Of a stretch of DNA of 64,000 bases, positions 12,773 to 24,806 are shown piece after piece. The notes below the pieces were generated by a model that made no database searches, was not told the DNA's origin, and saw only the letters and a list, made by a program, of their open reading frames with translations. The position numbers were made by a program, and so were the translations under genes. Within the stretch, counting starts at the first letter, position 1; every line of letters starts with the position of its first letter. Source of the DNA: Capitulum mitella (lineage: Eukaryota; Arthropoda; Thecostraca; Pollicipedomorpha; Pollicipedidae); the NCBI GenBank assembly GCA_030062745.1, contig CP099840.1, positions 31,623,006 through 31,687,005 of the forward strand. The letters run 5' to 3'.

Positions 12773-13978
12773 CCCTATTCCCGCCAGGGGGGGGCTGAAT
12801 CCGCCCCCTCTGGGGTTTTTTGCTTGCCAATTCCAGGCTTTTTAACGCAGCTTCACGAAACTTGGTCACTTTTCCTTGCTATTTTTTCTACGCGCTGTGA
12901 CAAAATTTCAAAATTCTACTTTGCTCAGGAGCGGAGCCAGGCAACGTTTTTGGGAGGCACCTCAGGCCATTTCTGGCCATGTTGAGGGTAAAAGGAAAAT
13001 GTCTGCCAAAAACAGAGTTTTAAAGAAAGAACTTAAAGCTTTATATGGATGTATAGCTAAATAGTTAGGGAATGTGCAGATGTAATTTCCTTCATCTGAA
13101 GTCACTTCACAAGGTCAGGTCAAGGTCAAAAGTTAAAATTTGTTTTTTTCGCTATAATTTCGGCGCCAATTTTTCAAATGTCAAACCCGGAATATCTATG
13201 ACGTAGAAGGCTGCCCTCTACCTGTGTGCCAAGTTTCAGCGTGATATCAGGTCGGGTCACGGAGCTATGACCTAAAATGTCAGTGCGCGTACCCTATATC
13301 GCAATAGCCATAAAACGGAATTTTTGAAATAGAATGAATTTCAATGATTGAAAACGTTTATAGATAATATTAAATGCACACGAGATCATTCCAAGTGATC
13401 CAAAGATCACTGGGGGTCATTTAAGGTCAAAGGTCACAAGTTGATCTGAGGAGCGTATGACCATGACAGTTCCTCCTTTTTCATGTCCCTGGCACCGCCT
13501 ATGCTAACATTATACAAACATTGTAATGCGATTTGTACTTCTTTAGCACAACATGACTAGTAGAAGCCAAAAAAGTGTTTTGGCCTCTTTTGTTCATTCA
13601 GTTGTTAGAAAACTAATCCTCCTATTTTTGAAACCCTGTGAACGCCCATGAATTTTCTCAAAATTTCAGATTTGTGGACCCATGGTAAAAGCCCTATCCA
13701 TAATCTGTCGATTCATGCCAGTTTCATCGAAATCGGTCAATAACCAACGGAGTTATAAGAAGTCCAAAAGTGCCCCCATTTTGACATTTTTGCCCCCCTG
13801 TATCCACAAATTCCGAAATTTTTGAAATTTCTTTTTATAAAAATGTAGTTAACGTCACGGCAAATCGATTGCCGTTTGTTGCGATGAAATCGGACGAGTA
13901 GTTCTCGAAATCTCAGGGGGGCCGAATCCGCCCTCCTGCCGGGAATGGACCATACCGTCTAGCCCTCCGGGAATAGGG
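12773..13978. mobile_element. Non-autonomous piggyBac-like element, family 1 (full length)
   Basis: Flanked on both sides by TTAA (12769-12772 and 13979-13982). The ends are inverted repeats CCCTATTCCCG; further in is a second inverted motif, TTCCCGGCAGG followed by GGGCGGATTCGG at the right end. TTAA duplication with CCC...GGG ends is the mark of the piggyBac superfamily. The 1206 bp interior has no transposase frame. It carries repeated AGGTCA-type hexamers, for example TCAAGGTCA at 13120. A second copy begins at 63573 and an inverted, end-less copy lies at about 29825-30950. Confidence 0.8.
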
Positions 13979-13982
13979 TTAA

Positions 13983-14979
13983 TGATTGCCGGGAAGCGAT
14001 TGGAGAAAACCAAATTATCGTTTTTTGGAAGATGCAGAACTCAGCCATGATGATAATGCCTCTCGCGTGATAAAGTCTCGAGTTCCGATGTGTCAAAATT
14101 AGCATTACTCTATATCAAGTAATACAGATGGCGTAGTGGGAGCACAAAATACTGAATTAGCCACCCCTATCCGCATTTCTAGGCACTTGACCACTACTCG
14201 CTGTCAGTCCAGATATTTATAGTTCGCTTTGTGTTCACTGCAAATCACATCACTCCAATGCACACATCATTGTTACCTTATTGATAGTGGTCGACGCTGC
14301 AGTAAAACCGGAAGTCTGGATGGGTTAGTTACGAAATACGGACCGGAGTTGCCCAATCCTATACTAGGAGGAATGTATCGGTTCGTGGGTTGCATTCTTT
14401 GGCATACAGTTCACTGACAGATATAAGTATCACAAATTCATGGTACTGCACGTCAATTAAATCATCATTGAAAATAAGAAGCATTGCCATGCTTGGCACA
14501 AAGTGTCTGTGCCATCGCAATTGCATGGACGTGCAGGCAAAAAACCGTTCATATATGTAATTATTCAACCAAAATGCTGATACGGTTAAACAGCTGCAGG
14601 TATTCGACTCCAGCCGGGAAGCTGTTGTGACTTCTCAGATAATACCGCAGTCGGGAGATGAGGAGAGTTTTGATTCAGTGAAGTCGATCCGTCTCAGACA
14701 ATGCGGTTTCTGCCAAACCATGTAAATGTTGTATAGAACAGGTCAAGATAAAGGCTTTCCTCGGTGTACACGTCATTCATCAAGCTAGTCTACTGCTATG
14801 CGCATCCTCAGTATGTTATCATTTTCTCAACCTCATTATTTCCATTCCCAGAAAGTGTTTGCTGACACTTGAGTCCCCATAGCACAAAGCCTGCTTTCAA
14901 AGAGAGCCGCCCCCAGGATTCAGAGCCTCGGCACAGTCCCGCACCTTTTCACAGTTTAGCCGGCAGCTCCCCTCCTGTT
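13983..14979. other. Intergenic, nothing recognised
   Basis: No exon, repeat family or RNA gene recognised. Confidence 0.4.
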
Positions 14980-15270
14980 TGGGCTCCCCTCCCGCGGGAT
15001 TCCTGGCGCGCGCCAAACGTCAGTTCTGGCGCGCCGCGTCTCGGAGGGGAGGGCGACGGAGGTGGCGGGGGGGGGGGGACAGACGGCCGCCGCCCGGCCC
15101 AGAGGCAGAACAGACGGGGGAGGGGGCCGCAGAGGAGGCAGATGGCACGCGCTCGCTCGGCCTTCCCGCCGTCTCGTAAACAGAGGAGCGCTGCTGGCCG
15201 GCTGTCGCTGGCGGCGGCAGCTCTGGGGAGGCGTTGGGGAGACGCACCGTCTGTCCGCTGGGAGATCGGG
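14980..15270. promoter_or_regulatory. CpG island
   Basis: GC-rich, CpG-rich block containing a ten-G run at about 15069. Frames are open on both strands with Pro/Arg-rich translations, which points to composition rather than coding. No gene could be attached to it. Confidence 0.35.
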
Positions 15271-17339
15271 GAGAAGCTAGGGAGAGACAAACCGTCTACC
15301 AGTCTGCTGTGCGGAGGAGATCGGGGAGAAACTAGGGAGAGACAGGTGGTCTGCCAGTCTGTTGTCCCGAGGAGCTCCTTGGGGCGCAGGAGCTGGGAAA
15401 AAGAGCAGCATCAGACCAGAGCGAGACTGGTAGTCAGCTCGTATGGCTTTGCCGGGACAGCTCTTCGCCTGTCCTCTCTCTGTTCGTGTTGCTGAGAACA
15501 ACGGAGATTGGCACTCACCATGAGTGCCAATGAGTAGCTCAGTCAACGATATGGTCAACAGAACCCGAAACTGGGAGAAACAAACATTATATGTGCATGC
15601 ATTCTGAAATAATCAGGAAAGTTTAAAGCATTCCATGAAGAGCTTTGTTCTTCAGAGCATCATTGGCGATCAACACTGTCGGTAAACTAGTTCGATCGTC
15701 CATCGATTATGCATCTTTCGCATTGACTGTGAAAGAATGGGACGAAAAAACAAGTTGTAATTGGCAAGATTACCAGGCAACCACGCAAGCCCAGTAGAAG
15801 CGACAAGCCCTTAATGTGGAATCGGATACTACCAAAATGAGTAATGCATTTCCGTCACAGATTGCGTGGTTTGCAAGACTTCGCACAAGGAGCGAACCAC
15901 CGCCGTATTACGGGCTATCAAACTGAACATTTCACATCATTCCCGTTAATGTTCTCACGGAGCGCGATTGCGACGGAATCCTTGACCCCGTCCCACGCTC
16001 ATCATATCGGTGTCCGTGGGACGCCCCTCCCCTCCATTACACGCACGTCCGTCCGCCCGTGCGCCGCAGGCGGTGCGTGAGCCGGCCACCGGCGCTCGTC
16101 TGTTTTACGTCCCGGCTGTCATTACCCGGCCGGAGGAGCCCAGTTTGCTTTCGAGCGTGACGTTGCCGTGGGAAAACTGCCTGATCGACTCCCATCCTGG
16201 GTCAGGCTCCGCTTTGGACGCGGTTCCGGTCGAGTCGGAGAATTTGGGTGAAAACGAACTCTTCCGCGGAAAGGTGATAGCGGAGAGCACGACTTAAGCC
16301 ACGCTCAGACATGCGTGGGTCCTCCCGCAAGCGTGCTTCGAATGCCATAGTTGACAGTGTCATTCTTATTAGTCCACTGGAAACAACGAAGTATATGTGA
16401 GGTACTTGTAGTCTGTATGCATTGGTATGTGTCGCGTTGCGTCTACTGCTATTATGTCAGAATTAAGAGCAGCAAAACACTTTGTGACGCTAACCGTTCA
16501 ATCGTAAGAAAATAAAAGCCGTTTCGCAATATACGGAACAGTGCTTTCATAGCTGACAGTGTGAGATGCTCAAAATAAAATCGCCTTTGGTTTCTTTGTC
16601 ACAACTATAGCGCCGCATTCTGCCGTCACTAAGAAGCTTATATCGGAAACTGACCACAAAACAAGCCAGCTGCTGTCGTGTTTTGCTCCCGCCTATAACG
16701 CGTTGCCCCGCAGTTCTGTCGCTGGAATATGACCGCTGTTTGTCTGCTGCGTAGTGGCAGTGAGAAACGTGCCGTATGCCGCTCGCCATCGGCCGGCGCC
16801 CGAGGGCAAACGCGTCGCCGGCGGCGCTGCCTCGCGGTCGACGTCATGCGACTAACGCTGGCCTGGAACGCCTCCTGACGACGACGCCTGGAACACAGCT
16901 GTGGGCGCAGCCGGTCTTGTCAAGCTTCGCGTCGGCTGCCGAACACTTCACGGCTGACTGCTGTTGAGTGAACATGGACATGGTGTTTTTGGCTGAAGAA
17001 GAATGCGGATTTTATTCAGCGGTTCCCGCCTATATGTACCGGATTTTGAACTGTTCGTTCGTTTGTTGTTCATCGGCGATTCGTTAGTTCATTCGTTTGG
17101 TCAGGGTCCACCAAGTGGCTTCGTGATAATGTCTACAGATAGTGTGTTGGGGAGATGGGGACTGAACAGGAGTGACGATGTTGATGTGAGTGACTGATGC
17201 TGTCGTATGACACAGACAATGACCAGCCTCATTTAGAAGTTCTTCTCACTGCACGGATGCCCGGAAAGTCGCCAGAGGTGAACGGCAGAACCACTTTCAT
17301 GAAACTCTGCACAGCTTATGCCCTCATTATCCCCGTCTC
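15271..17339. other. Intergenic, no gene supported
   Basis: An open frame on both strands at 16090-16297 is noted under rejected items. Nothing else is recognised. Confidence 0.35.
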
Positions 17340-17960
17340 TCTTCCATAGTTCCGGCGGCCGGTGCACCGCCCTCTGCCCTCTCCCAGACGGCGGTTGGCC
17401 TGCAGGCTGACCTGCCGGCGGCCGGGTGGCCGATATCTCCGACTCGGGCCGCCTTTTCGGGTCCGTTCCGGGCACGCTCCGGTCGGCCTGGCGTCGTTGG
17501 CGCCACTCCGCCCGCCTCGTCCGGGAAGCGAGAGCCGACCGCGGCGGCCGCGGCGGCCGCTCGCCCGGCGCCGCTCGCCGCGCCGGCACGAATCCGGCGC
17601 GGCTTCCGCGGCGAAACAGCCGCGTCGCACGTGCGTCGTGGAACGCCCGCTGTCCATGGCGAGCCGACTGCCGTGCTGGTCCAGCCTCGGTGACCCGGCC
17701 TGCCGGCGGCCGAGGCCGGACAGCGGCGCGACAGTGCTGCCACCTGGACAGGCCGGCCAGGTGCCTCGGCACGCTCGAGCGGCGCCGGCGCACCTGCTCG
17801 CGTCGGGCCGCGCCCACCGCCCGCGCCGTCCGCCGCCCGCCGCCCGCCGCCGGACGCTGGAGGCCGGATGTCGGCGCACACACGCGCCGTTTAAACCCCT
17901 GCGAGCGGGCGGTCGCGGCGGCTGGACCTCGCTGTTTACCGCCGGACCTGTCGGCCCGAC
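17340..17960. promoter_or_regulatory. CpG island
   Basis: About 600 bases of very GC- and CpG-rich DNA. Frames are open on at least four frames with Arg/Ala/Pro-rich translations and no domain. Likely an unmethylated regulatory island, possibly for the minus-strand cuticle gene to the left or an unseen gene. Confidence 0.35.
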
Positions 17961-19062
17961 CCGGCCAGCTAGCTCGCTCCGCTTTTACAAATATTTCGCC
18001 TTCTACGGCAGGTGTTTTCCATCAAACAACGTTGCCAGCTGATTGGATGGCGCTGTTACCAACTGAGGCCTCCTGTGTGGGACAGGTTTTCCAGGTACCG
18101 GCTCTGATGATTGTCCTGGCGATCTCCTGATCACGTGGAAACACAGAGCTCTCTCAGTCCCGGGAGTACCGTCGTTGTATTGCATCGGGTGTCAGAACTG
18201 GGGCGATGTACATACAGTTATACATGACTAGAATATTAAGTCAGTCACATTTCACACGGTAAGTATGGCGGCAGGACAGACGAACATTATGAACACCATG
18301 TACATGTCACTCAATTCCAGTGAGGTCAAAACGAGGGCTAGGGCAACTGAGAGCAAACGGCTTAATGATAAAGTCACGCATGTTTGCGGATAGAGCTGCT
18401 GGCAGCCGGGAAAAGGGCGAATAATGATGGACTAGTGCTTTGGAAATGAAAGCTTCATTACACAGTCAGTGAGTTATCATCGGGCTGCACTGTGAGCCGG
18501 AAATCCGGACATACGAGCACAAAGAGGAAAACGTCCGACAAGAGCACCAGGGCTGCGGTGCCCGGAGTATTACCTTCTCTATCTACCTATGAGACCAATG
18601 GAAGCTTTAAAACAAACTAAAACACTCTTCGTGGCATGCTGCGAGCATCGTCACGTCTACAACTCATGCCGCGGAGGCCACCACGGGCGATACGTATTAA
18701 CTTTGGTTGCTAGCTGCTAGAGAAGAGTATAGTCACACAAGTGTCGAACTAGCAAAAACTCACTAAGAAACAGATGCAGTCCTCTGGCTGGCGCGCGGTC
18801 CATTCGCTACACCTCCGTTTGGTAACCTATTCCCGTCCGCTTCCCTTCCTCTCCCCGTCTGCAGCTGGCCGTTCCCACAGTTGAGAAACACGCCGAAACG
18901 CGCCGAAAGCGCCGCAGGTGCGGCCTTTCGCTGCGAGCTGACCGTCACCAGCGGCCTGAAACGCTGCTGGAACGCCAGACGTTCCAATCATCAAACACGC
19001 CTAGGACAACTGAAGCAAGACCTCACACGTCACGGGCCTGGGCAGTCCTACGTGACGGACCG
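17961..19062. other. Intergenic, nothing recognised
   Basis: Likely includes the 3' UTR of the minus-strand gene ending at 19063. No repeats or exons identified. Confidence 0.35.
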
Positions 19063-20018
19063 TCACGGGCACGGCTCCGTGGTGACCGCCCACGTCAGCA
19101 CCTGGTCCAGGTAGGCGTTGTCGCGGAAGTGGACGCCGGCGCGGGCGGCATCGGCCGGCGGCGGGCTGGCCGGCGGCGACGGAGCGTCCCGCTGATCCAG
19201 CACCAGGTCGCAGCCGCGGAACACGGCCTCCACCAGGCGGCGCTGCTCGGCCGAGAGAGCCTCCGTGGGCTCGTGCTGCGCCCCGGAGCGGAGCAGCTTG
19301 CCCAGCTGGTCCTCCAGGTCCGTCTCGAGTCGGCGCAGCAGGCTCAGGTACTCCAGATAGGCCGACCTGAGGGCATTCACGTGATCCGGTCAGTCCCGCT
19401 GAAGGAGAATGGTCACGGCAGGTGTTCGGCGCTGCAGAATTCGGTGAATTCGCAGCGCTAACCACATAACCTTCCGTGCTCAACCTTTCAGCCTCAACAC
19501 ATTCGAAAGTGTTAAGGTACGCGATGGCATTTTAGTTTTAAAAAGGCTGTTCATGCCTGGGGACGACACAACACCGAAATGGATCGCAGGTTGCTACGCA
19601 TGCATCAAACTAAGCTCCTCTTCATTCATAAACGTATTGCTTTCAACACCACATGCCCAATCGAACCCCCTGCATTCCCGAAGGCACCATCCATGGTCCG
19701 TCCAATTCCGTCTCGCACAGCAGAATTCCTGGAATCTCTGCAGAGCACGGAGAACCGCCCCCCCCCCCACCGAGCTCCCCCCCCCCACGGGCTGGAGTGG
19801 TGCATTCACCTGGCCTGCAGGTGCTCCATGAGGCCGACCACGGTGGGGTCGTCGGGTGCGCGGCCCTCCTCCTCCACCAGGTAGCGGACCGCCTCTGAGG
19901 CGCAGTCCTGGTAGCCGGCCATCAGCGCGTGCTCCTCTGCCTCGGCCGGCCGGGCCGGGTCAGTGACCTCCGGGTCAACCGCCGCCGGCAGCGTAGCTCC
20001 CCGCACCAGTCCCGGCAT
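19063..20018 (-). CDS. Orange-domain (Hairy/E(spl)-related) protein, gene copy 1
   Basis: Two exons, 20018-19810 and 19366-19063, join in phase (AG|G, giving Arg) to encode about 170 residues from the ATG at 20018. Residues about 30-70 read AGYQDCASEAVRYLVEEEG then DDPTVVGLMEHL. This matches the Orange domain pattern (GF..C..E..RFL, then .V...L..HL) of Hairy/E(spl) repressors, where it helps choose partners. It is followed by a Leu-rich helix (YLEYLSLLRRLETDLEDQLG). The ATG directly follows a good acceptor (GCCGCCCTCAG), so it may be internal; a GC-rich exon ending at 20301 in phase 0 would fit upstream. No bHLH is visible. The nuclear role is inferred from family. Confidence 0.55.
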
Positions 20019-20289
20019 CTGAGGGCGGCCGGGCGGCGGGCGGGTCACAGACGGGTCAGAAGCAGACCTGGTCTGCGGAGACGGCCGCCGGCACGCCACC
20101 AGATGGAGGCATTCCAGGCCTCACCCCAGACTTAGTCAGCCACCTTCCGGTTGAATTTTTGGGCCGCTCGCTGGTGGCGCATACGATGTGAAAAAATGAA
20201 GCTTGTTTTCACAAACACTACATACGATGAGGATTTTCGAAGTCGAAGAATGAGGGCAAATACAATACAAACTTAGCAAAACTCAGATG

Positions 20290-20690
20290 AGACCTCTCAC
20301 CTTTGACAGAGGGTCGACGGCAACTCTCAGCTCAGCGCCGCTCCTCTGCCTCCTGCCCAGCTCCGGAGCTCGGCACCGCGGGCCCCGCTCAGCTCCTGCT
20401 CACCCTCAGCCCGGCCGGCGCGGCTGCGTGCGCCCCAGTCGGGCGCGTCGGGCGACCAATGCTCCCTCACTGCGCGCGGCGCGGCGGCCGCGACTGGCGG
20501 CGGGGGGGGCGGCCCATCTGCTTCCTGCCGCCGACAGCGGGCCGGGGGGAGGGGTGCCGCCGACGACCTGGGGGCAGGCAGATGTGCGCCGGCCGCCGCC
20601 GATCCGCCGGAGATGGCTGGGCTGGGATCAGTCAGTCGCCGAGCTGGCCGCGCTCAAAATTTGAATACCGAGCGGAAGATTGACAGATGC
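20290..20690 (-). promoter_or_regulatory. CpG island with possible 5' exon of Orange gene copy 1
   Basis: GC-rich block just upstream (minus strand) of the Orange exon. A strong donor, AAG|GTGAGA, ends a possible exon at 20301 in phase 0, matching the acceptor at 20018. Upstream coding in this exon is not convincing, so it may be 5' UTR. Confidence 0.4.
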
Positions 20691-20731
20691 GGGGAGTAGG
20701 CTGGGAACTGAGCTAGAGGAATGAGGAATAG

Positions 20732-20756
20732 GGAGAGTCAGAGAGAGAGAGAGAAA

Positions 20757-20806
<50 letters not shown>

Positions 20807-20830
20807 CAGAGACAAAGATAGACAGAAGTG
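20732..20830. repeat. (GA)n microsatellite
   Basis: Long GA-rich run, nearly pure at about 20760-20800, at the edge of the CpG island. Purine-rich runs are common near arthropod promoters, but no function can be claimed. Confidence 0.9.
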
Positions 20831-21289
20831 AAATAAAAGGGAGCGAAAGAACGAAAAAAGGAAGAGAGGGTGGGGCGGGAATAATCTTAACAAGCTGAAG
20901 GGCAAAATCTCAGGCAAAAGCGTCGTAGTAGTTAGAATGGTTAAAAGTTAGCACAGCCGTAAACGTTTGCAGTCCAGTTTCCTGGACGGCTATTTTTGGC
21001 CAACTTTGGATTTCGCAAGAAGGGAAACACGTCTCAAGCAAAATTGCAGATCAAGCAACTTTGGGAGCGGATGATCAGAAATTTTATCACAGGCCGCGAG
21101 AAAGCAATTTTAAGATCGGCAGAAGAAACAGTTTTTAAATTATGTGCGGACATTATTGAGACTGAATGTTTCGGGTTGCCTACTTGTAACTACTCCACTC
21201 TAGAAAGCCAGTGTTTCCAAAGCAGACAAAATTAAAATTAGTTTTAGCTCCCGCAGCTGATGCCCACTCGAATACGCAATTCTGGGAAT

Positions 21290-21830
21290 CCATCCATCTA
21301 AATCCGTCAGCTGACCACCGTCGGCGCGCGCCGTGGCGGAGGCACGTGACCCAGGCGATAGCGAGTGGCGGCGTCCCCACATCGGTCACGTGCGGACCGC
21401 CACGGGCCGCCGGTATGGCGACGCCTCCTGCTCCCGTGCCGCGGTCTGGACCCGCCGGTCTTTGTCGTCGCCGGAAGGTCGACGCGTCGGCCGGCCGGTC
21501 GTGACCTAATGGCGCGTGCGAGCGCGTCTGCCTGGCGACGCGCCGGACGGGGTTCGTTGGGTCCGACCGCGGCGGCCGCCCCGCGTCGGCGGCCGAGCAG
21601 CTGGCCGCCGGGCCACGCACAGCTGTCACCGACGGCCAATCAGCGGCCGCGTCGCCGCCGCGCCGGCCAATCGGCGCCGTTCGCGCGTTTGAACGGCGCG
21701 CCGCGCGTGGCACCGTTTAGTGATATCAAACCGGAGCCGACGCGGAGCCAGCGGTTCTAATCGGGAGCCGCGTGCCAACTGGCGACCGTAGCCGCCACCC
21801 TCCTTTGGAAGCCGACGGCAGCGAAAAGGG
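21290..21830. promoter_or_regulatory. CpG island
   Basis: Very CpG-rich stretch between the two Orange-domain genes. It contains several CACGTG or CACGTGAC E-box-like words (for example at about 21342 and 21387). Multiple frames are open without a recognisable domain. Likely regulatory; which gene it serves is unknown. Confidence 0.4.
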
Positions 21831-22675
21831 TGCGATGGGAGCGTGGGATCAGGAATAGTAGTTTTTTTTAGAATTGCGTCGATTCTTTTGAGTCAGTTCG
21901 TTTTTTTCTGCAAAAGGTGGGCCGTGCGAAATTTGCGCGGCGGGAACGGGTCTTACGCACAAAAAACACCCGTTTCTATAGGCAAAAACTCCCCGAGGAG
22001 AGAAGATGAATCATTTATGAGGGATTGCCATATCCTTTTGCTCAAGACGAGTACCCACCGGTTTTGCTCTGTAAAAAATCGTCGAGGTTATCAATGTGTG
22101 AGAGCGCACCTTACAAAATCGGATAAAGAAAGCCAAGGTTTCAGACCCAGTTCCGACAAAAGAATTCTACAGTGCAAGCGCCACGAGAAATTCCCATCAT
22201 CGTCAAGAATTTTCACATGGATACAGCATTAAAATTGTTTTAGGGCGTGTCTTTGTTCGCGCCGTTTGTTCCGCTTCGTTTCTGCGTTTGAAAATGCAGC
22301 AGTCGTACAAAAAATGTACAATTTCCTAACAATGGGATTCATGAGAAAGTTGAACGTACCCCATATAAGAGCATCTAAAAATTTAACGGCGAGAACGGTT
22401 CTGTGTTTCATGTCAAACGGTGTTCCAAGGGCACGCACAGGGACAGGTCAGGTTTCAAATGCAAAAAAATACTTTCAGTGACACAATCTGTATTACCAAG
22501 CACAGTAACAAAAGACCACATAGTCGTCCAAGCTCATCAGAGAACGCCGCTCCGCGGTCGGTCGCGGGCACGCCCACCGACCGGCTGCCGTCAGTCTCTC
22601 GTCGTCAACGACCCGCCACGGCCGGCGCCAGGTCATAGACCTCCCCTCCGCCCTGCTCTCGGCCGGTGTCACCCG
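21831..22675. other. Intergenic between the two Orange-domain genes
   Basis: Low-GC DNA, then the 3' flank of the minus-strand gene ending at 22676. No exon recognised. Confidence 0.4.
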
Positions 22676-24011
22676 TCACTGGCAGCCGGCTGCGGGCGCG
22701 GCGGCCGGCTGCCGCGCTCCGCACGCCTCGACGACCTCCACATCCTGCCCGCGCCCGGCGGCCGCGTCCCCGCGCTCAGCGGCCGGCCGCCGACCGCCGG
22801 TCGGCTCGGCCACCTCGCCCTGCGGCGCGCCGGCGGCCGACTCGGGCGGCTTGCTGGGCGGCGGCGGGCGCAGCCGCTCCGCCAGCCGGGTGTACTCCGC
22901 CAGCATGTGCGAGCAGACGCCCAGCACGACCGGGTGGTCGGCCGGCAGCCGCTCCTCCTCCGTCAGGAAGCGCACCGCCTCGCCGATGCACAGCGCGAAC
23001 CCGTACAGGTAGGCGGCCGAGGAGGGTACCACGTCCGAGGACGCGGCGGCGGCCGCCACCAGCCGCTCCAGCGTCTCCAGCGGGTCAGAGCCTGAAGCGG
23101 ACCGCCGGTCCGGTCAGTCGTGCGGTCAGACGCCGCCTGAACGGCACCCGGACCGGGCGTCAGACACCGTCAGCACGGGGCCGGTGGCCTGCTGCAGGGG
23201 GTATCCAGCTCACATAGTGACGGAAGGCATTTGTACGTTGCAGAGTCGAATAGGAAGATTGTATCTAAAGATCTGTTGGGGAATTTAACACCATAGCAAG
23301 AGGAGCTTCATACGTGCGGAATGTGAGTATCATCTCAGCATATACTTGGGTTGGATATCGTCTCAAATTTAAGCTCAGTCATCCAAGAGCCAGAATTTCT
23401 TACCATATCACGTCATGATCAGAAAAGATGGGCGTGGGCGTCATATGACCTAGCAGTCGGAACGCTCCAAAGCTCCAACCACACACACGCACACACACAC
23501 ACATATGCAAAAAAGGACGGGCGATTTTGTTTTTAGGGGGAGGCCACAGTAGTCTACATCCGACGGCTTTGTAGGGCAATAAACCGGTCGGTGTACAACA
23601 TCAAACCCGACCATCTAACGCGAACACATGACGGAATGCCACGTTGCTTTGAGGCAGTACCATTTCTCAACTCCAGGACGTGCCCGGTATGATCACTGCC
23701 AAAAAAGGTATAAGCAGTGTGGACTTTAGCGGGTTCTTCGCGCGATCTCTCACATTTAAACATGTGGGTAAACTGTCGAGCAAATGACACCAAAAATAAT
23801 GGGAAAGGGTGAGAGCGGCCGTTGTGATTTTCCCCGCACCCTCCATCATTTAAATCGCGGCGAATTGTGTTCCGAGCTGGACAGCCGACCAATGAGACTG
23901 GTCCGAGGCCGTTCTGCCCTCACCAGCTGGAGCCGGCTGGTGAATCAGGACCTGTGACGTCAGGTCGGCCAGCAGCTGCGCCTGATCCTCTACAAAGCCC
24001 GAGTCGTCCAT
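22676..24011 (-). CDS. Orange-domain (Hairy/E(spl)-related) protein, gene copy 2
   Basis: Two exons, 24011-23924 and 23091-22676, join in phase (G|GC, Gly) to give 167 residues from ATG 24011, which has a good context (GAC before, G after). The N-terminus is acidic (MDDSGFVEDQAQLLADL). An Orange-like stretch, YGFALCIGEAVRFLTEEERL then PADHPVVLGVCSHM, lies at about residues 50-90. A Pro/Ala/Gly-rich tail runs to the stop. Size and domain resemble the neighbour at 19063-20018, but intron positions differ, so duplication is possible but old. The frame stays open upstream of the ATG to an acceptor at about 24048, and a GC-rich exon ending at 24464 would fit in phase. No bHLH seen. Confidence 0.55.
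23484..23502. repeat. (CA)n microsatellite
   Basis: Short ACAC run in the intergenic or intronic sequence of the Orange gene region. Confidence 0.8.
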
Positions 24012-24463
24012 GTCGGGGAGACGGCAGAGAGAGAAAGCAGATCGATCACTGAAAACCAGTCTGAAACAATGCCAATCTCGTGTTCATCCATATTCAGTCA
24101 GTCACGCTGTATTACTTTTCTGTAGTTATTTAACGATCACACCCGAGCTTCTGGGCAAACGTAAGTGCTCAAACAGTCGCTATATGTCGTTGCCAGAATG
24201 CGCGCCTTCTTGACTTTACCAAGCCTGACAATCAAATTCTTAAAGCAACTAAACATGCTTGCGTACAACAACCAAACGAAGAAGCAGAAGCAGTATGGCC
24301 TGTTATTGGCTGAGCATGGTCAGTCATTTTCACACATCAAACAGCGTTTTCACACATCAAACAGCCGCGTTCCAACAAGACCGGCCGAAGTGGTACTGTC
24401 GCTACCTCGGCCGGCGGCAGGTAAGACCCATCTGGGCCGGCGGCAGGTCGGACCCGTCTCTCA

Positions 24464-24755
24464 CCTGTGCGCGGCGCGGCGCAGCCGGCGGCGGCGCGGT
24501 GCGCTCGGCGGTGAGCTCCGGGCCTCAGTGGCCGTCTGAGGCGGCGCCGGCCGGCCGGGCGCCGTCTCCCGGTACCGCCTCGGGGCGTGCCGGCAGCTGG
24601 CGCGTCTCACCTGGAGCGGCTCCCTCTGGCGGCCGTCGGCCGAGGCCAGGCTCTGCGTGACAGCTGTGCGTGAGGCGCCTCCGCGGGGAAGAATCACGCG
24701 GGACGGCCGCTCGGGAAGGCCGGAGTAGTCGGCAGGCACAAATATGGGTGTTTTC
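24464..24755 (-). other. Possible 5' exon(s) of Orange gene copy 2
   Basis: GC-rich minus-strand stretch open in one frame, starting after a TGTAG acceptor-like site (TPIFVPADYSGLPERPSRVI). It has two strong donors, CTCCAG|GTGAGA near 24613 and CGCACAG|GTGAGA near 24464. The latter is in phase with the acceptor before the next exon. No ATG is present in this frame and no domain is recognised, so it may be 5' UTR or part of another gene. Confidence 0.3.
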
Positions 24756-24806
24756 TACAGAGTATGTGCGAATGTACTGTTGAATCCTGTTTTACTTAGG
24801 TGCGAT

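Noticed and set aside
16090-16297. Frames open on both strands, each with plausible peptides
   Set aside because: The two are complementary-frame images of each other, neither has clear splice sites, and no family is recognised. A CGTGGGAAA word here resembles a Su(H) site, but one match is expected by chance.
17362-18130. Long frames on both strands in a CpG island
   Set aside because: Four frames are open at once with Arg/Ala/Pro-rich translations; this is an effect of base composition.
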